The notes beneath the pieces are model-generated. The model ran no database searches and was not told the DNA's origin. It worked only from the letters and a program-made list of their open reading frames with translations. A DNA stretch of 64,000 nt from Bursaphelenchus xylophilus (taxonomy: Eukaryota > Nematoda > Chromadorea > Rhabditida > Aphelenchoididae), in assembly GCA_904066235.2 (NCBI GenBank), contig CAJFCV020000003.1, positions 2,046,001 to 2,110,000 on the forward strand, in the 5' to 3' direction. Shown here piece by piece: positions 34,531 through 52,700 of this stretch (position 1 is its first letter; each line of letters starts with the position of its first letter). A program made the position numbers and the translations under genes.

Positions 34531-37500
34531 TCCCCCTCTGGTTTAGGGGGGAAATGATATTTTCGTAGGTTTCTCGGTGTCTCAAAGTATCGAATAACAT
34601 GCAATCCCACTTTGTATTTGCATATTTTGACGTAGTTTAGCGCGTTTTATCTTATACATCACATCAGATGGACCCTTCGGATTTTGGACCCGTTTTTGAT
34701 CGAAAACCGTGTTATCACTGAAGTAAATCAAATATAAATTCGATCATCATGCCTCATAGACCATATGTAATCAATAATTACTTCAGTTACCAACCGATTT
34801 CATCGTATTTCATAATAAAATCCCTAAATTCCCCCGAAAATCATCATTTTTCCCATAAATTTGATATTTTCCACTCAAATTTCCGCAGTCTGGAAGTATT
34901 AACGAGGGATTAGTGTTGCCATTGATTGCATATTGTCTCCATGGGTTGGTGATTTGAGATACCACGTTTCTAATCTCAATATTTTTCAGGACTTTCGAAA
35001 TGGGATAAGCTTCGGGGATTATAACCCGTATTTTAGCCGGGGCATGGGTGGGAAACCGTAGTATAAATGGTATAGAAGCTTATAGGTTGCTTTGTGTTGA
35101 TTTAATTATGAGGAATTAACAAAAAAATGTAAATACGATGACATTTTTTGATTTTTGGGTGATTTTTTGGGAAAAATGGGAGTTTTTGAAGTTTTCAAGC
35201 AATTTGTAGCTATTTTTGATATTGAAAACTGCAGTATTTTCTGCCATTTGCTTGCGATGATCTTCTGTCCACCTATTTTACCCTCTAACATCCTGAATTT
35301 GACGTAAAAATTTTCGAAAATCTCGATTTTACAGCCTTTAAAGAATCGATCACCCCTCCAAAACCCCTCAGGCTAAAACCCTAGAAACTACAGTATTTCT
35401 TCATTACTCCTTTGACTATCAGCGCCGCATATCATCCAGCAACAGCTTCGATGATAACCCCCATTTTTCGGGTCTTTTCCGTTTTTGCTGAACACTAAAA
35501 TTTGCGCCGGAGAAAACAATAAACAACTAGTTGTTATTTGGTCTTACACTTAGTCTTCGGGATTGCGAAACCACATACTGTAATATTACACCAATTAGTG
35601 CGGTTATCTTTTCAGTGCCGGCGGATTTGGACTGGATTTGACGGGCCGAAAAGATATTTTAGGACCTTGTAGTAGGTGGGGAAGAAGATGTTTTTTGAAA
35701 GGGATACGCGAGAGGTTCGACGCTGTGTTTGTTTTTTAAAATACGTTTTTCTTTCGTGGTTGGTGAAGTAAAATAATTTTATATATTGCATGAAGTTGTA
35801 CCGAGTTACAAGCAATTTTGTAAAATCATCATTTTCTTTGAAAATTTTGAGGGTAACCTTAAAAATTTAACTTTTTTTCCTACCTAAAAGCGATATTCGA
35901 TACAAATTTCGTTAATATGACTATGACTTCCTCTTTAAAATACCATAATTTTTTTCAAAATCGTACATAGCAGTACGAAGTTACAGACCTTTCTTTTTAC
36001 CCCTGCCCTATCTTCATTTTCCTCTAAAAATCTCAAAATTCCCTTGCAGAAACTTCAAGATTCTCCAGCCCTCGAAAACCTAGCCCTTTGGCAATGTGGA
36101 ACAGTGAAAAGGATTAACCCTACCCATTCACATACGAGCGCAGTAATCTCTGCACATTAGCGCAATTCCCGCCGCCAAAGAATTTCGTTCGCTCGTTTTT
36201 TGGCCCTCCGGGGAGACTCTAACGACCCGCTCGCTTATGTTTTCTATTTTCTGCCGTAGGTCCGGGAGGTTTTCGTGGTTTTCGTCATCTAATTCCTGGA
36301 ATTTCGAGATTTTTCATTTGTTTTGGATATTAGTGTAGTTCTTGGGAAAATATTCAAATTTCGATAGAAATGACATCTCAAGGTGCCTTAAAATTTCATA
36401 TTATTTCATTATACTCCTCATCAATGTCCACTTTAGTCTTTTTGTAGCTATTTTTGACGATTTTCCAAAAATAGAGATTTGAATTTCCCGCGGAGACTGC
36501 ACTGTGCTAAAAAGTGCAAAAGTAGTTGTTTTTTTGTGGAAGTACACTTAATGTTTGATCCCTTACTTTGTCCTTGCTTTCGAATTCATGCTATTATGAC
36601 CATCTCCGGCCGTTTGTAAGTTTGAAAATTCGCATTTCCCGCCAAATTTTCAAAATCTTGGCATTGTGTTCAATGCAATTGAATTGATGACGGAAGTAGA
36701 TTATATGACGATAATGGCGTTGGAAATCCTCTATTTTTATTTCCAAAGCCTTAGGGGATATATGACGGGACTTATAAAAAAAATTAAAATTTGAATTTCC
36801 CGCGAAAAAATTATCGTATTTTATGTCGTCATTCTATCTGTAATTACATAAAAATGTTTGAAAAAACTATTTTCAAGAGAGATTACGCAATTTAGGCTTT
36901 GTTTCGACTCTTTTCTTCCACTAATATTGTACTAGACAAAAACGTTTCGGAATTTAAATCTTTTGATCGCCTCGGGCAAACGAAGCCGATTCATGGGCGA
37001 TGATTAATGTCCTTGGAACGTCGAACTGTTTACACACTCGTAATAAACTTTTCCGACGTGGAGCCAAGCCGGCCTCCCGGCGAAACCGATCTTTTCCTCT
37101 GATTTCAGCTGTTTTTTTCTCTTTTTAGCCGTTTTTGCTCGAAAAACTTTTCAATTCGATTAATTTCGAGTCTGTCTCGAGTTCCTCAGCTGCTCTATGC
37201 TTTCAGAGCGTATAAACCGGCGGAATATGAGTTCTGATGCGAGAAAGAGTCTACTTTGTACTTTGAATCTCACCGTTTTCCCAGGGCCCGGTTTCGTAAC
37301 ACTCCTTTCGCTTGTTTTCGCTACTTTTTGGAGAAAAGCAGTTTGTCTATCAGTCTTGTGGGTTGATTGTTGGGAAATGTTACGGGGCCGCTGCATTTCA
37401 AGTGGGGAAATTGTAGCTAGTGTAATACCAGATAAGCGGTCGTAAATTAAGTACCAAAACTTGTAACTTGCCGCCGCCGTCTTTTCTCACACTTCGCTAG

Positions 37501-38604
37501 AAGTCTTGGTCTTCGGTTGGCTAAAGTTTCCGCCAAATTTTTTTGTAGGTTTCACGCCCTCGGGGCATTTTTCTTTTAGTCGCCTTAACGCAGAATAATT
37601 CATTGAAAACTTGATGTCAAATGGTTTTATATTGATAATTATTACTTATTAAATACTGAACAGACTATATTTTACTAGTTCCACCCAGTTTCTCGTCATT
37701 TCCGCCCTTATCAGTGAAAAAATCAATAGTCTGACGAAATGTCACAAGTCCGTGGCTTTTCGTCCACGGCTCACGTAATTTTTCTGTCGCGTTTGACAGC
37801 TTTTTCCCACCTTGCACTTGGTGTTACCCCATTGTTTACGCGCCTTTTACCAGCAATTTCAATTACGTTCCTCCCGCGTTTTTGTTCACCATTAATTTCC
37901 TCTAGTGTAATATAAAATTTCTCGCAATTTCAGGCGTTTTTGAACCGTGAGGCTTTTCGTTGGGAAGTGTTCCACTCTTCGTCAGGTAGTTCACCACAGA
38001 AACCGGAGAAATTCGCTTTATAACGGGCGATTTTTGAAGGTTTTCGGAGATTTCAACTGACCAAAGGGATTTTGGTCGAATCTCGAGGAATTTGACCGAA
38101 GAACGAGTGAATTGTAAGTTAAAAGCTTGAGCAGTTTGTGTTCTTCGATTTTAGAAACGATTCATTCAAAATCTTTACCGGCAATTTATTGTTTCGACGT
38201 TTTTCTGGAGGTGCATCGGATATTCTCCATGCCGGGGGTTTTTTGAAAAGTCCGGCTAAAAATATCGAGTCGATTAATACCTGCTATGATTTTCAGGTAC
38301 CTCAACGTGTTGAAATCCTGCCCGACTTGAAAACCACTTAAAATTTGCCATCCGACCCGCAGAAAAATCGAAATCCACATCAACACCATCTCGACCACCA
38401 CACGTGCCAGATTTCGACGATTCTGAGGCGGACCCCACAGATTTTTGCCTTTCCCCGCTTCTGAAGCCCGAAAGACTTCTTCGCTGACCAATTTCTACAC
38501 CATCAGAGAGTCTTTCGACCTTGCACTTGACCTCCTCCCTCCACATCTACATATTTGGCTGGATTTTTCGTTTTTACAACCCTGGATTGTTTTCCGTTTC
38601 GCAG
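34531..38604. other. long 5' flank of mbk-1, no gene recognised
   Basis: AT-rich with a few GC-richer spots (36120-36270, 37030-37560, 37690-37860). CTAGTGTAATA boxes at about 37420 and 37902, and a TATTGTACTAGAC box at 36927. Splice-acceptor-like sites (ATTTTCAG near 38297, TTTCGCAG at 38604) suggest 5' UTR exons of mbk-1. Confidence 0.4.
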
Positions 38605-38800
38605 ATAGTGGAGTGCAGGAGCTTCGAGCGCAAGATAAGCGCGCTTTCACCTTTCGCCGATATCAAAAACACTCGCCTTTGATATCAGTTTTCGCTCAAA
38701 TCGTCAGAATTTTATTGATATTCAATAGGAAATCAAAGTGGAGCAACTGAAGCCGCCGCTCAACCTCGACTTCCTCCAACAACAATTCCAAGGGCTGGCC
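38605..38800 (+). other. probable 5' UTR exon sequence of mbk-1
   Basis: Follows acceptor TTTCGCAG (38604) and runs without any ATG to the first in-frame ATG at 38801. A second possible acceptor (CAATAG, 38728) would start an exon whose frame is open from GAA at 38729. If that exon is joined to an upstream coding exon, the protein would be about 24 residues or more longer. Confidence 0.5.
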
Positions 38801-44069
<5,269 letters not shown>

Positions 44070-44532
44070 AAACCCCCCAAAAAAAGAAAACACCCGGTGA
44101 AGAAGAAAGGTACAGGAGGTTGGAGTGGATAAAATGGAAAACAAATGAACAAAAAGACGGCATGGAACAGAAAAAGACGGAATTTACTCTCATTACTTTG
44201 TATTTATTACTATTTTTGATGAAAAAGTCGAAAAACCACAAAAAAATGGAAGAAACCAAGAAAAATGGCAAAAAGAAGAAGAAATAGAAAATGAGGAAGT
44301 GATTGAAGACGCACTGGAATGGTGGAATCATCTACCAAGTGGATTTGGCAAAAGGATTTGGAAAAAAGGCTCAAAAAACGGAAAATACGGTGAGTTTTGG
44401 GGGTTTTTGCGGGTTTTTTGAACTTTTTGGGAAGTTTAATGCAAAATACAGATGAACTGGGTCAATTTGATATGTGTTTTGTCGGAATTTTTGGGTTGAT
44501 GGATGAAATTGGGAGTTTACAAAAAGTTTTGT

Positions 44533-44605
44533 TCCGGAGGGATCGAACCTGCGACCTTTGGAGTGGTAGTCGTAAGTCACTACCAATATACTAAATTGAC
44601 ACTGG
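44533..44605 (-). repeat. tRNA-derived sequence 2
   Basis: Minus strand: GGTCGCAGGTTCGATCCCTC (B box and T-arm, four of five stem pairs) preceded by CTACCACTCCAAA, shared with tRNA-derived sequence 1. The D-arm is degenerate and there is no proper acceptor stem. Likely the same SINE-like family. Confidence 0.5.
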
Positions 44606-44746
44606 TGGCGTTTTGGCTGGAAATCGTGGGAAATTGATTTTTTGGATGAAATTATGGGGAAATAAGTGGTGTTTGATGCTAATTAACATACGTAGAGATA
44701 AAAAAGATGTAAATTTTCATGTAGCACTGTAATTTTCGGTTTTCAG

Positions 44747-44902
44747 GGTACAAAAACACGTCCGAGATGTCGCCCTCCCCATCATGACCAATATCATCCA
44801 GCCGATTTACGATGGACGGCGAACGAGCATCAAGGACACTACCTCCAATCCAACCATGCCAAATCCCCGAGCGAATTCGATTATTTCTTCGAAAAAACAT
44901 AA
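44747..44902 (+). CDS. candidate alternative last exon of mbk-1
   Basis: After a good acceptor (GGTTTTCAG at 44746) there are 51 open codons and TAA (44900-44902), in the phase needed to follow exon 7 (ends 43731, phase 0) if exon 8 is skipped. The peptide starts GTKTRPRCRPP and ends EFDYFFEKT. The segment is GC-richer than its surroundings, as other exons are. It could instead be a 3' UTR exon. No homologue was recognised. Confidence 0.35.
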   Translation, partial: GTKTRPRCRPPHHDQYHPADLRWTANEHQGHYLQSNHAKSPSEFDYFFEKT

Positions 44903-45064
44903 TTTTTTTTGGATATTTTCTTTCAATTCTCGGAATTACAGTAAATTGTAATCAAAGAGAAGTAAAAAATTCTTTCGGATCGAAAAAACACTTTCAATGG
45001 ATTAATCACCACCTATTGTAATTGTTAACAAAGTTGTAAATCTTGATTTTTTGATTGTTTCTGA

Positions 45065-45070
45065 AATAAA
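45065..45070 (+). terminator. AATAAA polyadenylation signal, mbk-1
   Basis: CTGAAATAAAACG, the first consensus AATAAA downstream of both possible mbk-1 stop codons. Confidence 0.5.
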
Positions 45071-48000
45071 ACGCTAAAAAGTGGACGTTTTAATGGTTAT
45101 TGGGGTGTTTGCAATGCCTAAGGTATATTGGAAATGTTTATTTTTATTAATATTTGGAATTGGTAGGCCTTTTGGGGGCATTTTGGGTAAATTCATAAGA
45201 TTTAACGTTTTTTGTCCCTTTATTAGGGAGGAAAACGTAAAAAGGGCGATAATGGCATAAAAGTAGCGAAAATTATGAGGGGAAATGTCTTATTATGTTG
45301 AGATACTGCTTAAGAAGCAGTATAGAGAGAGTTGAAACCAATAATTTGAAAAAAAAAGAAAACTTGACCAAAGCTATGTTATCCATCCCATCTAAAGAAG
45401 AATTGATCTAATGATGCGAGGATTTGTTGAAACTAGCACTATTTTGTATTTTGGGATCTGAGAATTCCCAAAATTTAAAATGGTGTTGGTGGACCTGATT
45501 GAATTCCAAAAAAAACTTTCAATTTATATTACCCATGGCATTGAAGTGAGATGATCAAAAAATGTATAAAGTCGTTGGCTAAACCGCCAAAATTAGTTGC
45601 GATTTACTCTACAAGAGCCTCTAGAAATAATCTTTACGTCATTTTTAGCCCTCCGAAGGCTTGTTGCAGAATGCCAAAGGCTGCACGGTTTTCGTTGCAG
45701 GACCAAAAATTTGTTTTATTTTTCCCAAATTTGAATTGACTTGGATTTATAAGCTCTTTGACTCTCGTTTTATTCGATTTTCACTATTATCAATCAATCA
45801 TCCGAAGTTGTATGTACAATTTTTTATTTTTTCACATCAATTTTACAATAAGAAAATTGTCGTTTGAACGAAGTAACAATAAAAACAATCAAGCGTGCTG
45901 CGAACATAATCGTATTTACAATCCGACAGTCCGTGCTGCAGCGGAACGTCATGCAAGACAAGGTAGTAACAATCGTATTTACAATCATTAGCTAATATCC
46001 CCATTTTTGGCGATTTTCGAAATCGAAAACGCCGAAGATTGGGGAATACGGTAAGACCACAGAGAGTCAAGATGTCGTTTATCGTAAAGAGTGGAAAATG
46101 TGGACAGTAACAACTTGATTGATACAACAAAGACAAGTTTTTAAATCAGTTCTAGCGATCTTAAAGGGGCCGGGCGAAATCGACGAATTCGTCATGTTAC
46201 AGTAATCCTGATGCGATGAAAATCGTCTGGATTTGTAGAGTAGGACTTGTGGTGTAATATACGTTCAATTTTCTCCTAAAATACGACTGTATTTTTGGTG
46301 AAAATTGAATTATATTATCCATGATGACCAAAAAGTTTGGTCTTTTTTCCCCTTGGAAATTCGCAAGGATACTGAATGTTACAGTAACCCAGGGTGTAAA
46401 AAATCAAATTTCCAGGGTGTCTACTATCTCCACCATCCAAATTCATTTTCAACTCCGACCAAAATTCAGGGTAAATTAGCGAAATTCGCCGAACTCGCCG
46501 GACCTCAAAAACTATTACAATAAATTGTAAAAAATAACAATATAACAACCACAACGAACAAGAAAACGCGATTACTCGAAAAAGTGTAAAGTCTTGATTA
46601 AAAGTGTCGAGAAATGGAAGAGATAAATCGTGGGAAAATAGCAGTGAAACGAGAGATAATGGGGATTGTGGAGAGGGCAGAGGAGAACACCTTCCCGGGC
46701 CGATTTGCCCTCAAAAAGTTGCGTAAAACAAAATGATTTTGTGTTTACAGACAGCTTCAGAGAGCTCTAGGCCACGGGAAGACAAGATTTCTGTACATTT
46801 TTTGCGAAATTTGCATAATTTTGCAAAATTTGCATAACTCGGGAAGAGATGTAAAATGTAATACAATGTAAACTAGACGAGAAGTGGACTGTACAGAAAC
46901 TCAAAACACAAAAGAACAAGAAAAATTAGGCCGTGAAAATTTGCATATGCAAATTTTTTTGGACCCAATTTTTTTGAAAAAATAGGACAAAAAACTTTGG
47001 CTTGAACTGCAAAAATTTTGAAACTTAACAAGAAAATTTTGAAAGACTTTTACAGTATCAACAAAAAAGATGGTAAAAAAACTCGATTAACTGGGATTTT
47101 AACAAGGACCGAACATTGTTAAAGGCAATCAGAGAGGTTTGGGTAACAAAAAGCGGGTTACTGTAACAAAATTTTTGCGAATTTTGTACTGTAACCAACC
47201 TAAATCTAGCGAATTTACAACAATTAACAAGATGTTAAAAGGTTACTTAAAGCCGTTTTAAAAAATTACCGTAATCCTACCGTAATCAAAAAAAAAAAGT
47301 TTTTTTTTATAAAGCCCTGTTTTGAGTTTCCGATTCTACAACTCCTCATCACGGTTTTTACACGTATTTACATTTATGTACACATTTTTCGCGGCCAAAT
47401 TTTTTTCAAAAACGAAAATTTTTTCGAATTTTTCGAATAAAAAATCAAAGTTTTGGAAAAAAATGGAGTGAATTTGGATTGGGCACAGTCCTACGCCTAC
47501 TCCTATTTTCGACTTCTACATAACAACAAATGTTTGCCCAATCGCGGAAATTCGTGCGAAAAATTCTTGGATTCCCGAATGTTTTGCCTAATTTCACATC
47601 GAAAATGACGGAAATCTCGATGGACTTGGAAGTTTTATCATAGCCAGCACCTTTCTCGTTAATTCTAGACCAATCTGTATCTCAGGGATTACTGTAATTT
47701 CATGCAATTTCCAAAAATTCTCAAAAAACCGAAAAAATCGGATTTTTTTCGAAAAAACTGAATTTTCACGCTGAAAAATACAGTAATCCTAAAATTTCAG
47801 ATAGCAGAAAGTTTGAGTAAGGGGAGTACTACAGTTACTAGTTCCAAAATCCCCTGACATCTCGCATTATCAACCCATTTTCGACCCATTTTCCCGTTTT
47901 GTACTCTTCGAAGAAACACTCAAAGCGAAAACCAACAAATACAAAATAACAAGCCGGTGGAACTCAAAAAATCTTTTGTACACAGCTCACTCAGTAAATT

Positions 48001-48825
48001 TCGGATGTTAAAAAGTAAAATCTACATAGTCATACCCTTCGTTTCCCCGGTATTTTGAGTTATATTGCACTAGACATCAAATTTTGGGAGGTCAGCGGAA
48101 AATCAATTTTTTTGATGTGATATCGAATATGATATCTCAAGATTTAGTACTCAAAATTTAGCTGACTTCTTGCTGATCACATCTATATGTAATATACCAC
48201 AAAAATACCCTGGGATTGTAACAAAAAATAGCGATAAATTAAGCGGACTAGAGGTGGGAAAGTTGGATTACAGTTATTACTATTATTCAATCTTTTGTCA
48301 AAGACTTTCATCGTAGCGCATTGCCGGCGGCTGCGAAACACTCCGAGGACCGTATATCTACAGTTTGCCTCGATATCTTCCCGCCATTTGGGCTGTAAAA
48401 CGATGAGAAATCGACTGACCAGCAGTTAGTAAAAAAAAAGTTAAAAAAAGGGGAAGTTTTAGTAGATTTAGTATAAGTTAGAGGGGGACAAGAAGAAGAA
48501 ACCTCGGACTACAAGCTCATACAACGAAAAAATTGAAGGGGATGGTCCACATCCAAAAAAACATGGGTGATTTTTAACCAATTTTCGGTGACAAAATAAA
48601 TTAAAAGACTCTAAATCGGGGGTAGACTATGACGCAACCCGCTGAAAATTACAGTTCCCACAGTAAATCGGATGATTTCTATGTGGAGCAGACTGTAATC
48701 CAGTGGGTTGAGTGGGAGGAGCTGAAATTGTAAAGATTTTCCGAACGTAGCTTGTTAAATGAGACAAACACGACCACAAACAACAAAAACACCACGAAAA
48801 CAATAGCTAGATTAAATGTAGAGGC
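45071..48825. other. mbk-1 / ncl-1 convergent intergenic region, no gene recognised
   Basis: AT-rich. Boxes TTATATTACCCATGG (about 45525), TTATATTATCCATG (46310) and TTATATTGCACTAGAC (48061). Several ATTAC-N-GTAATCC-type odd palindromes or halves, for example near 46193, 47270, 47685 and 47770. Short open frames lack domains. Confidence 0.5.
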
Positions 48826-48829
48826 GCTA

Positions 48830-49345
48830 GACACTATTTGAAGAAAGTTTTTTCGGTTCGCCGCAGGGCATTTGGGGCTTAAATTGGGATTTTTTGAAAT
48901 TTTGATGGAAAAATTGGGGTTTCTCGAGAATTCTCAGTTTTTCGAGCGAAAAATCAGTGATTTTTGAAGAAAAATCCAAAGCAAGCGCTAAAATACGCCT
49001 CTGACATATGAACTCCAATCATAGCCAGAGGGAATTTGAGCTTAAATCGAGGTTTTTGGGGAAAACCTCAATTTTCCTTGTGTTTTCTCGAGAATTCTCG
49101 ATTTTTCGAGCGAAAAATCGGTGATTTCTTAGCGAAAATCCAAAGCAGGCTCTAAAATAACCCTCTGACTTATCAATTCGAATGATAGCCAGAGGGAATT
49201 TGGGCTTAAATCGAAGATTTTGGGGGAAAACCTCAATTTTCTTTGGTTTTCTCGAGAATTCTCAAGTTTTCAGTCAAAAAATCGATGATTTCTGACGAAA
49301 AATCCAATGTAGGCCCTAAAATACGACTCCGACTACCGAATACGA
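48830..49345. repeat. 164-bp tandem satellite, three units
   Basis: Units aligned by GAGAATTCTC at 48926, 49090 and 49254 (exactly 164 apart). Shared phrases: AATCCAAAGCA, CTAAAAT, CATAGCCAGAGGGAATTTG, GCTTAAATCG. Two units carry the even palindrome TCGAGAATTCTCGA or a near version of it. Confidence 0.88.
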
Positions 49346-49723
49346 AAGATTTGAACGAGAAATCCGCACCGAATTTGGGGGAAACAACAAAAAAATGACC
49401 GGGATCCTTTCGTTCAAGAGAGATAGTGCGTTTGCAAGAGAGGGGCAGAGAAAAATTCGAAAATTTTGAAAATTCCAATAGAAGACGTTACAAAATAGAC
49501 TGCAGAAAATACTGAGCTACATACAGTTGACTATTCAGTTTGTTTTCCAAGCAAAAAAGAGAGAAAAGAATAAAGTTTCGATCACATGCAAAAGTTGGGC
49601 GCAAAAGACGGGGCTTCTTGAGGTTTGTGAGTCGATTTTCGAAGACGAAAAAACCAGCGGTGAACAGTGAGATTATTAAAAAAAACAATAATGTAACAAA
49701 AAACTGCTTAACGAAACGCGCGC

Positions 49724-52700
49724 TCAGATCGCGTTGGACTGGTAGCGGTAGAGGTAGAGGCGGTAGTCTTTGGACGCCAAAACCACCGACCCGTCCTCCA
49801 GCAGCGCCACGTCGAAGCACTGCGCGTGCTTCACCTTGCTCTCCATGGCGTTCAGGAGCTCGCCATTCTGCAATTTGGCGGTTAGTTGGGGAGAAAAGTC
49901 GAAAATTTGGAAAAATGGCGAAAAATTGAGGAAAATTTGGGATTTTTCGAAAATTTCTATTGAAATTGTAATAAAAATGTACTTAAAAAGGCTTCCATTT
50001 TATAGCAGAGTCTATATTTTATCTGTATTAGCAAATTCAGCAAAAATTTTGTATTGAAAATTGATTATTTCGACGAAAAATTGCGAAAAATTTGGAAAAA
50101 TGGCGAAAAATTGAGGAAAATTTAGGATTTTTTGAAAATTTCTAGTAAAATTGTAATAAAAATGAACTTTAAAATTGTTCCGTTTTATAGCAGAATATTT
50201 ATTTTATCTGTATTATCAAATCCAGCGAAAATTTTGGACTGAAAATTGATTTTTTTGACGAAAAATGGCAAAAATTTGGAAAAATGGCGAAAAATCATCA
50301 AAAATATGGGATTTTTCGAAAATTTCTAATAAAATTGTTATGGAAATGCACTTTAAAATTGTTCCGTTTTATAGCGGAATACAGGGTGTACCAAAAAAAT
50401 GGAAACTTTTTTTCATGGGTCCTGACGCAAAAATGGTTAGGTGTAGCCAAAGAGGTTTATTACCACAAAATTCTCTGTGTTTTTCTGTCATGGTGTTTTG
50501 ATTTTTACGCCCATATCGATTAATCGACCTGTTTTTTTGGACTTCAAACGAAGGGACCTTGATTTTGGACTTGTTTTTGGAGCTGTTCGAACAGTTAATT
50601 TGCTCGGTATAGAAAGAACGTTGTGTCGAAAGTAATCACGCGGCGCAAGGAGCTTGGTACGGATAGTAAGCGCCCAGGAAGTTAAAGAAAAACGCACCGC
50701 CAGCGCTTCTTTCAACCGGGAGATCCTCAACAGCAAAATCGGCGATTTTCAAGAATAACTTGCCCTTGAGACTGACATCAGCGACCGATCGGTCGGCCGA
50801 ATAGCCAAAGACGAGCTCAACCTCATGTCATACAAGCTCTAAAAAATTCAGATCTTTAAAGCCGAGAGGAAGTGCGTACGGCGCAAAAATGTCGGAAAGT
50901 CAAAGGGGCGGGCCGCAGCTCCGAGACGTGAGCGCATTCAGTTCGCGGTTCAATATTTAGCGGATCCACAACCACCAGAACGATAGAATCTGCTTCAATG
51001 AGGCTCCTAGCCTGTTGGGCATCGTCGAATACCGCCAAAATCCGGGCCGTCATTGCTTAGGGCGGAATTTGTGCCAGCGGCAAGAATTCCATGTTTTTCG
51101 TGAATCAATGGGGCAAAATACAAGCGCCGCGTTAATTTCTATTTTGGCGTGCTTCCGTGAGCTCAGAAGAACCTTGGCAATGCAAACTTAGCGTTTCAAC
51201 AGGACTCAGCGCCGGCTCACAAGGCAAAATCAACTCAGGACCCGAAATGGGACCGATTTTCCCGATTTTATCCCGTCTGCGAAATGGCCGCCTGCTCGTC
51301 AGGTCTGAATCCAATGGACTATATATTTTTTTAAATAGAAGGCCAGCACCTGTACTATGCTCCACAAAAGTTTGGAGTCGCAAAGTAAATGATGCGCCAA
51401 GAACGGGACCGATTTCCCCCTTAAAAAGCTGCGGCCCGGACCCCAAAATTTTACGTCACGTTTGGAGCTCTATATCGCCACCAAAGGCAGCCACTGTGAA
51501 ACAGGTTGAACATGTTATAAACAATGCTCTATGTTACCAATCATGACCGTTACTTTTGCTGAATTTTGATTCTCCGAAAAAATATAGCTATAAAAACAAG
51601 TTTCCATTTTTTTGGTACACCCTGTATTTATTTTATCTGTATTAGCAAATTCAGCAAAAATTTTGGCCTAAAAATTGATTTTTTCCGCGAAAAATTGCGA
51701 AAAACCTTGGAAATTTTCGGTTTTTTTGCAAAATTTCGATTTTTTGAGCTCTGTTTCTTAGTAATTTGGAATTTTTATTGGGAAACAACATTTATTCTAG
51801 CTATGTCTTTAAATTCAACGCAAAAAATCCGGTAGAAAATTTGATTTTTTTGATGAAAAACCGCGAAAAATTTGAAAAATCAGCGAAATTTTGAAAAAAT
51901 CTGGCGTTTTTTCAAAATTTTTGATTATTTTCATAGGAATTTTGAATTTTATCGTTGCTACAATAACAAAAAATTTTTTGAGGAACCTTATTTTACCTAA
52001 ATTTTTCTAATTCAACCTCAATTTGACCTTAAATTTTGAGATTTTTCATATTTCTTTCGTATTTTTCCCAATTTCCTCAAAAAAACCCCAAAAAAATCGC
52101 AAAAAAACCTCTCATACCTGATTGAAGATGGTCAGATTGAAGTTGTTGTGGTTGTCGGCCACGACGACCTCGCCGAACGCGTTGATTCCGACGCCGATCG
52201 GGTAGTTTGTGACGCCCTCGCCGCCGATCTGGCGCAGGTACTGGCCTTCATAGTTGAAGACCTTGATGCAGTGGGCGCGGTTGTCGCTGATGAAGATCTC
52301 GTTCTTGTCGTTGGCGCACACGCCGTTCGGGAACTCGAGGTAGCGGGAACAGCTGAATTTGTGCAGGATGTTGCCGTGCATGTCGAAGATCAGGACGCGC
52401 ATGACCTGCAAAAAAATCGTATTTTAGCGACACATATGTATCTTAATTCATATTTTAAAAATTCTTTCTTGTCGTATTTTACTGGATTTTCGGTAAATTT
52501 TTAATTTTTTAAAATTTTGGCCTATTTTAGAGCCTGTGACATTTTGGTCAAGTGGGTAGTGAGGTGGGCTGGAAATCGAAAGGTCGCAGGTTCGAGTCCA
52601 CCTGCGAGAAAATGCCAAAACTGATATTTTTTAATGCTAAAAAGTATTATAAAAGCAAGAGTCGCTTATAAAAAAACTTATTTTAGACATCAGAAATCAT

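Noticed and set aside
52540..52614. Functional tRNA-Ser
   Set aside because: The ends pair, but the T-loop is 10 bases instead of 7 and the D- and anticodon arms are poor; it shares the family signature of the other tRNA-derived repeats.
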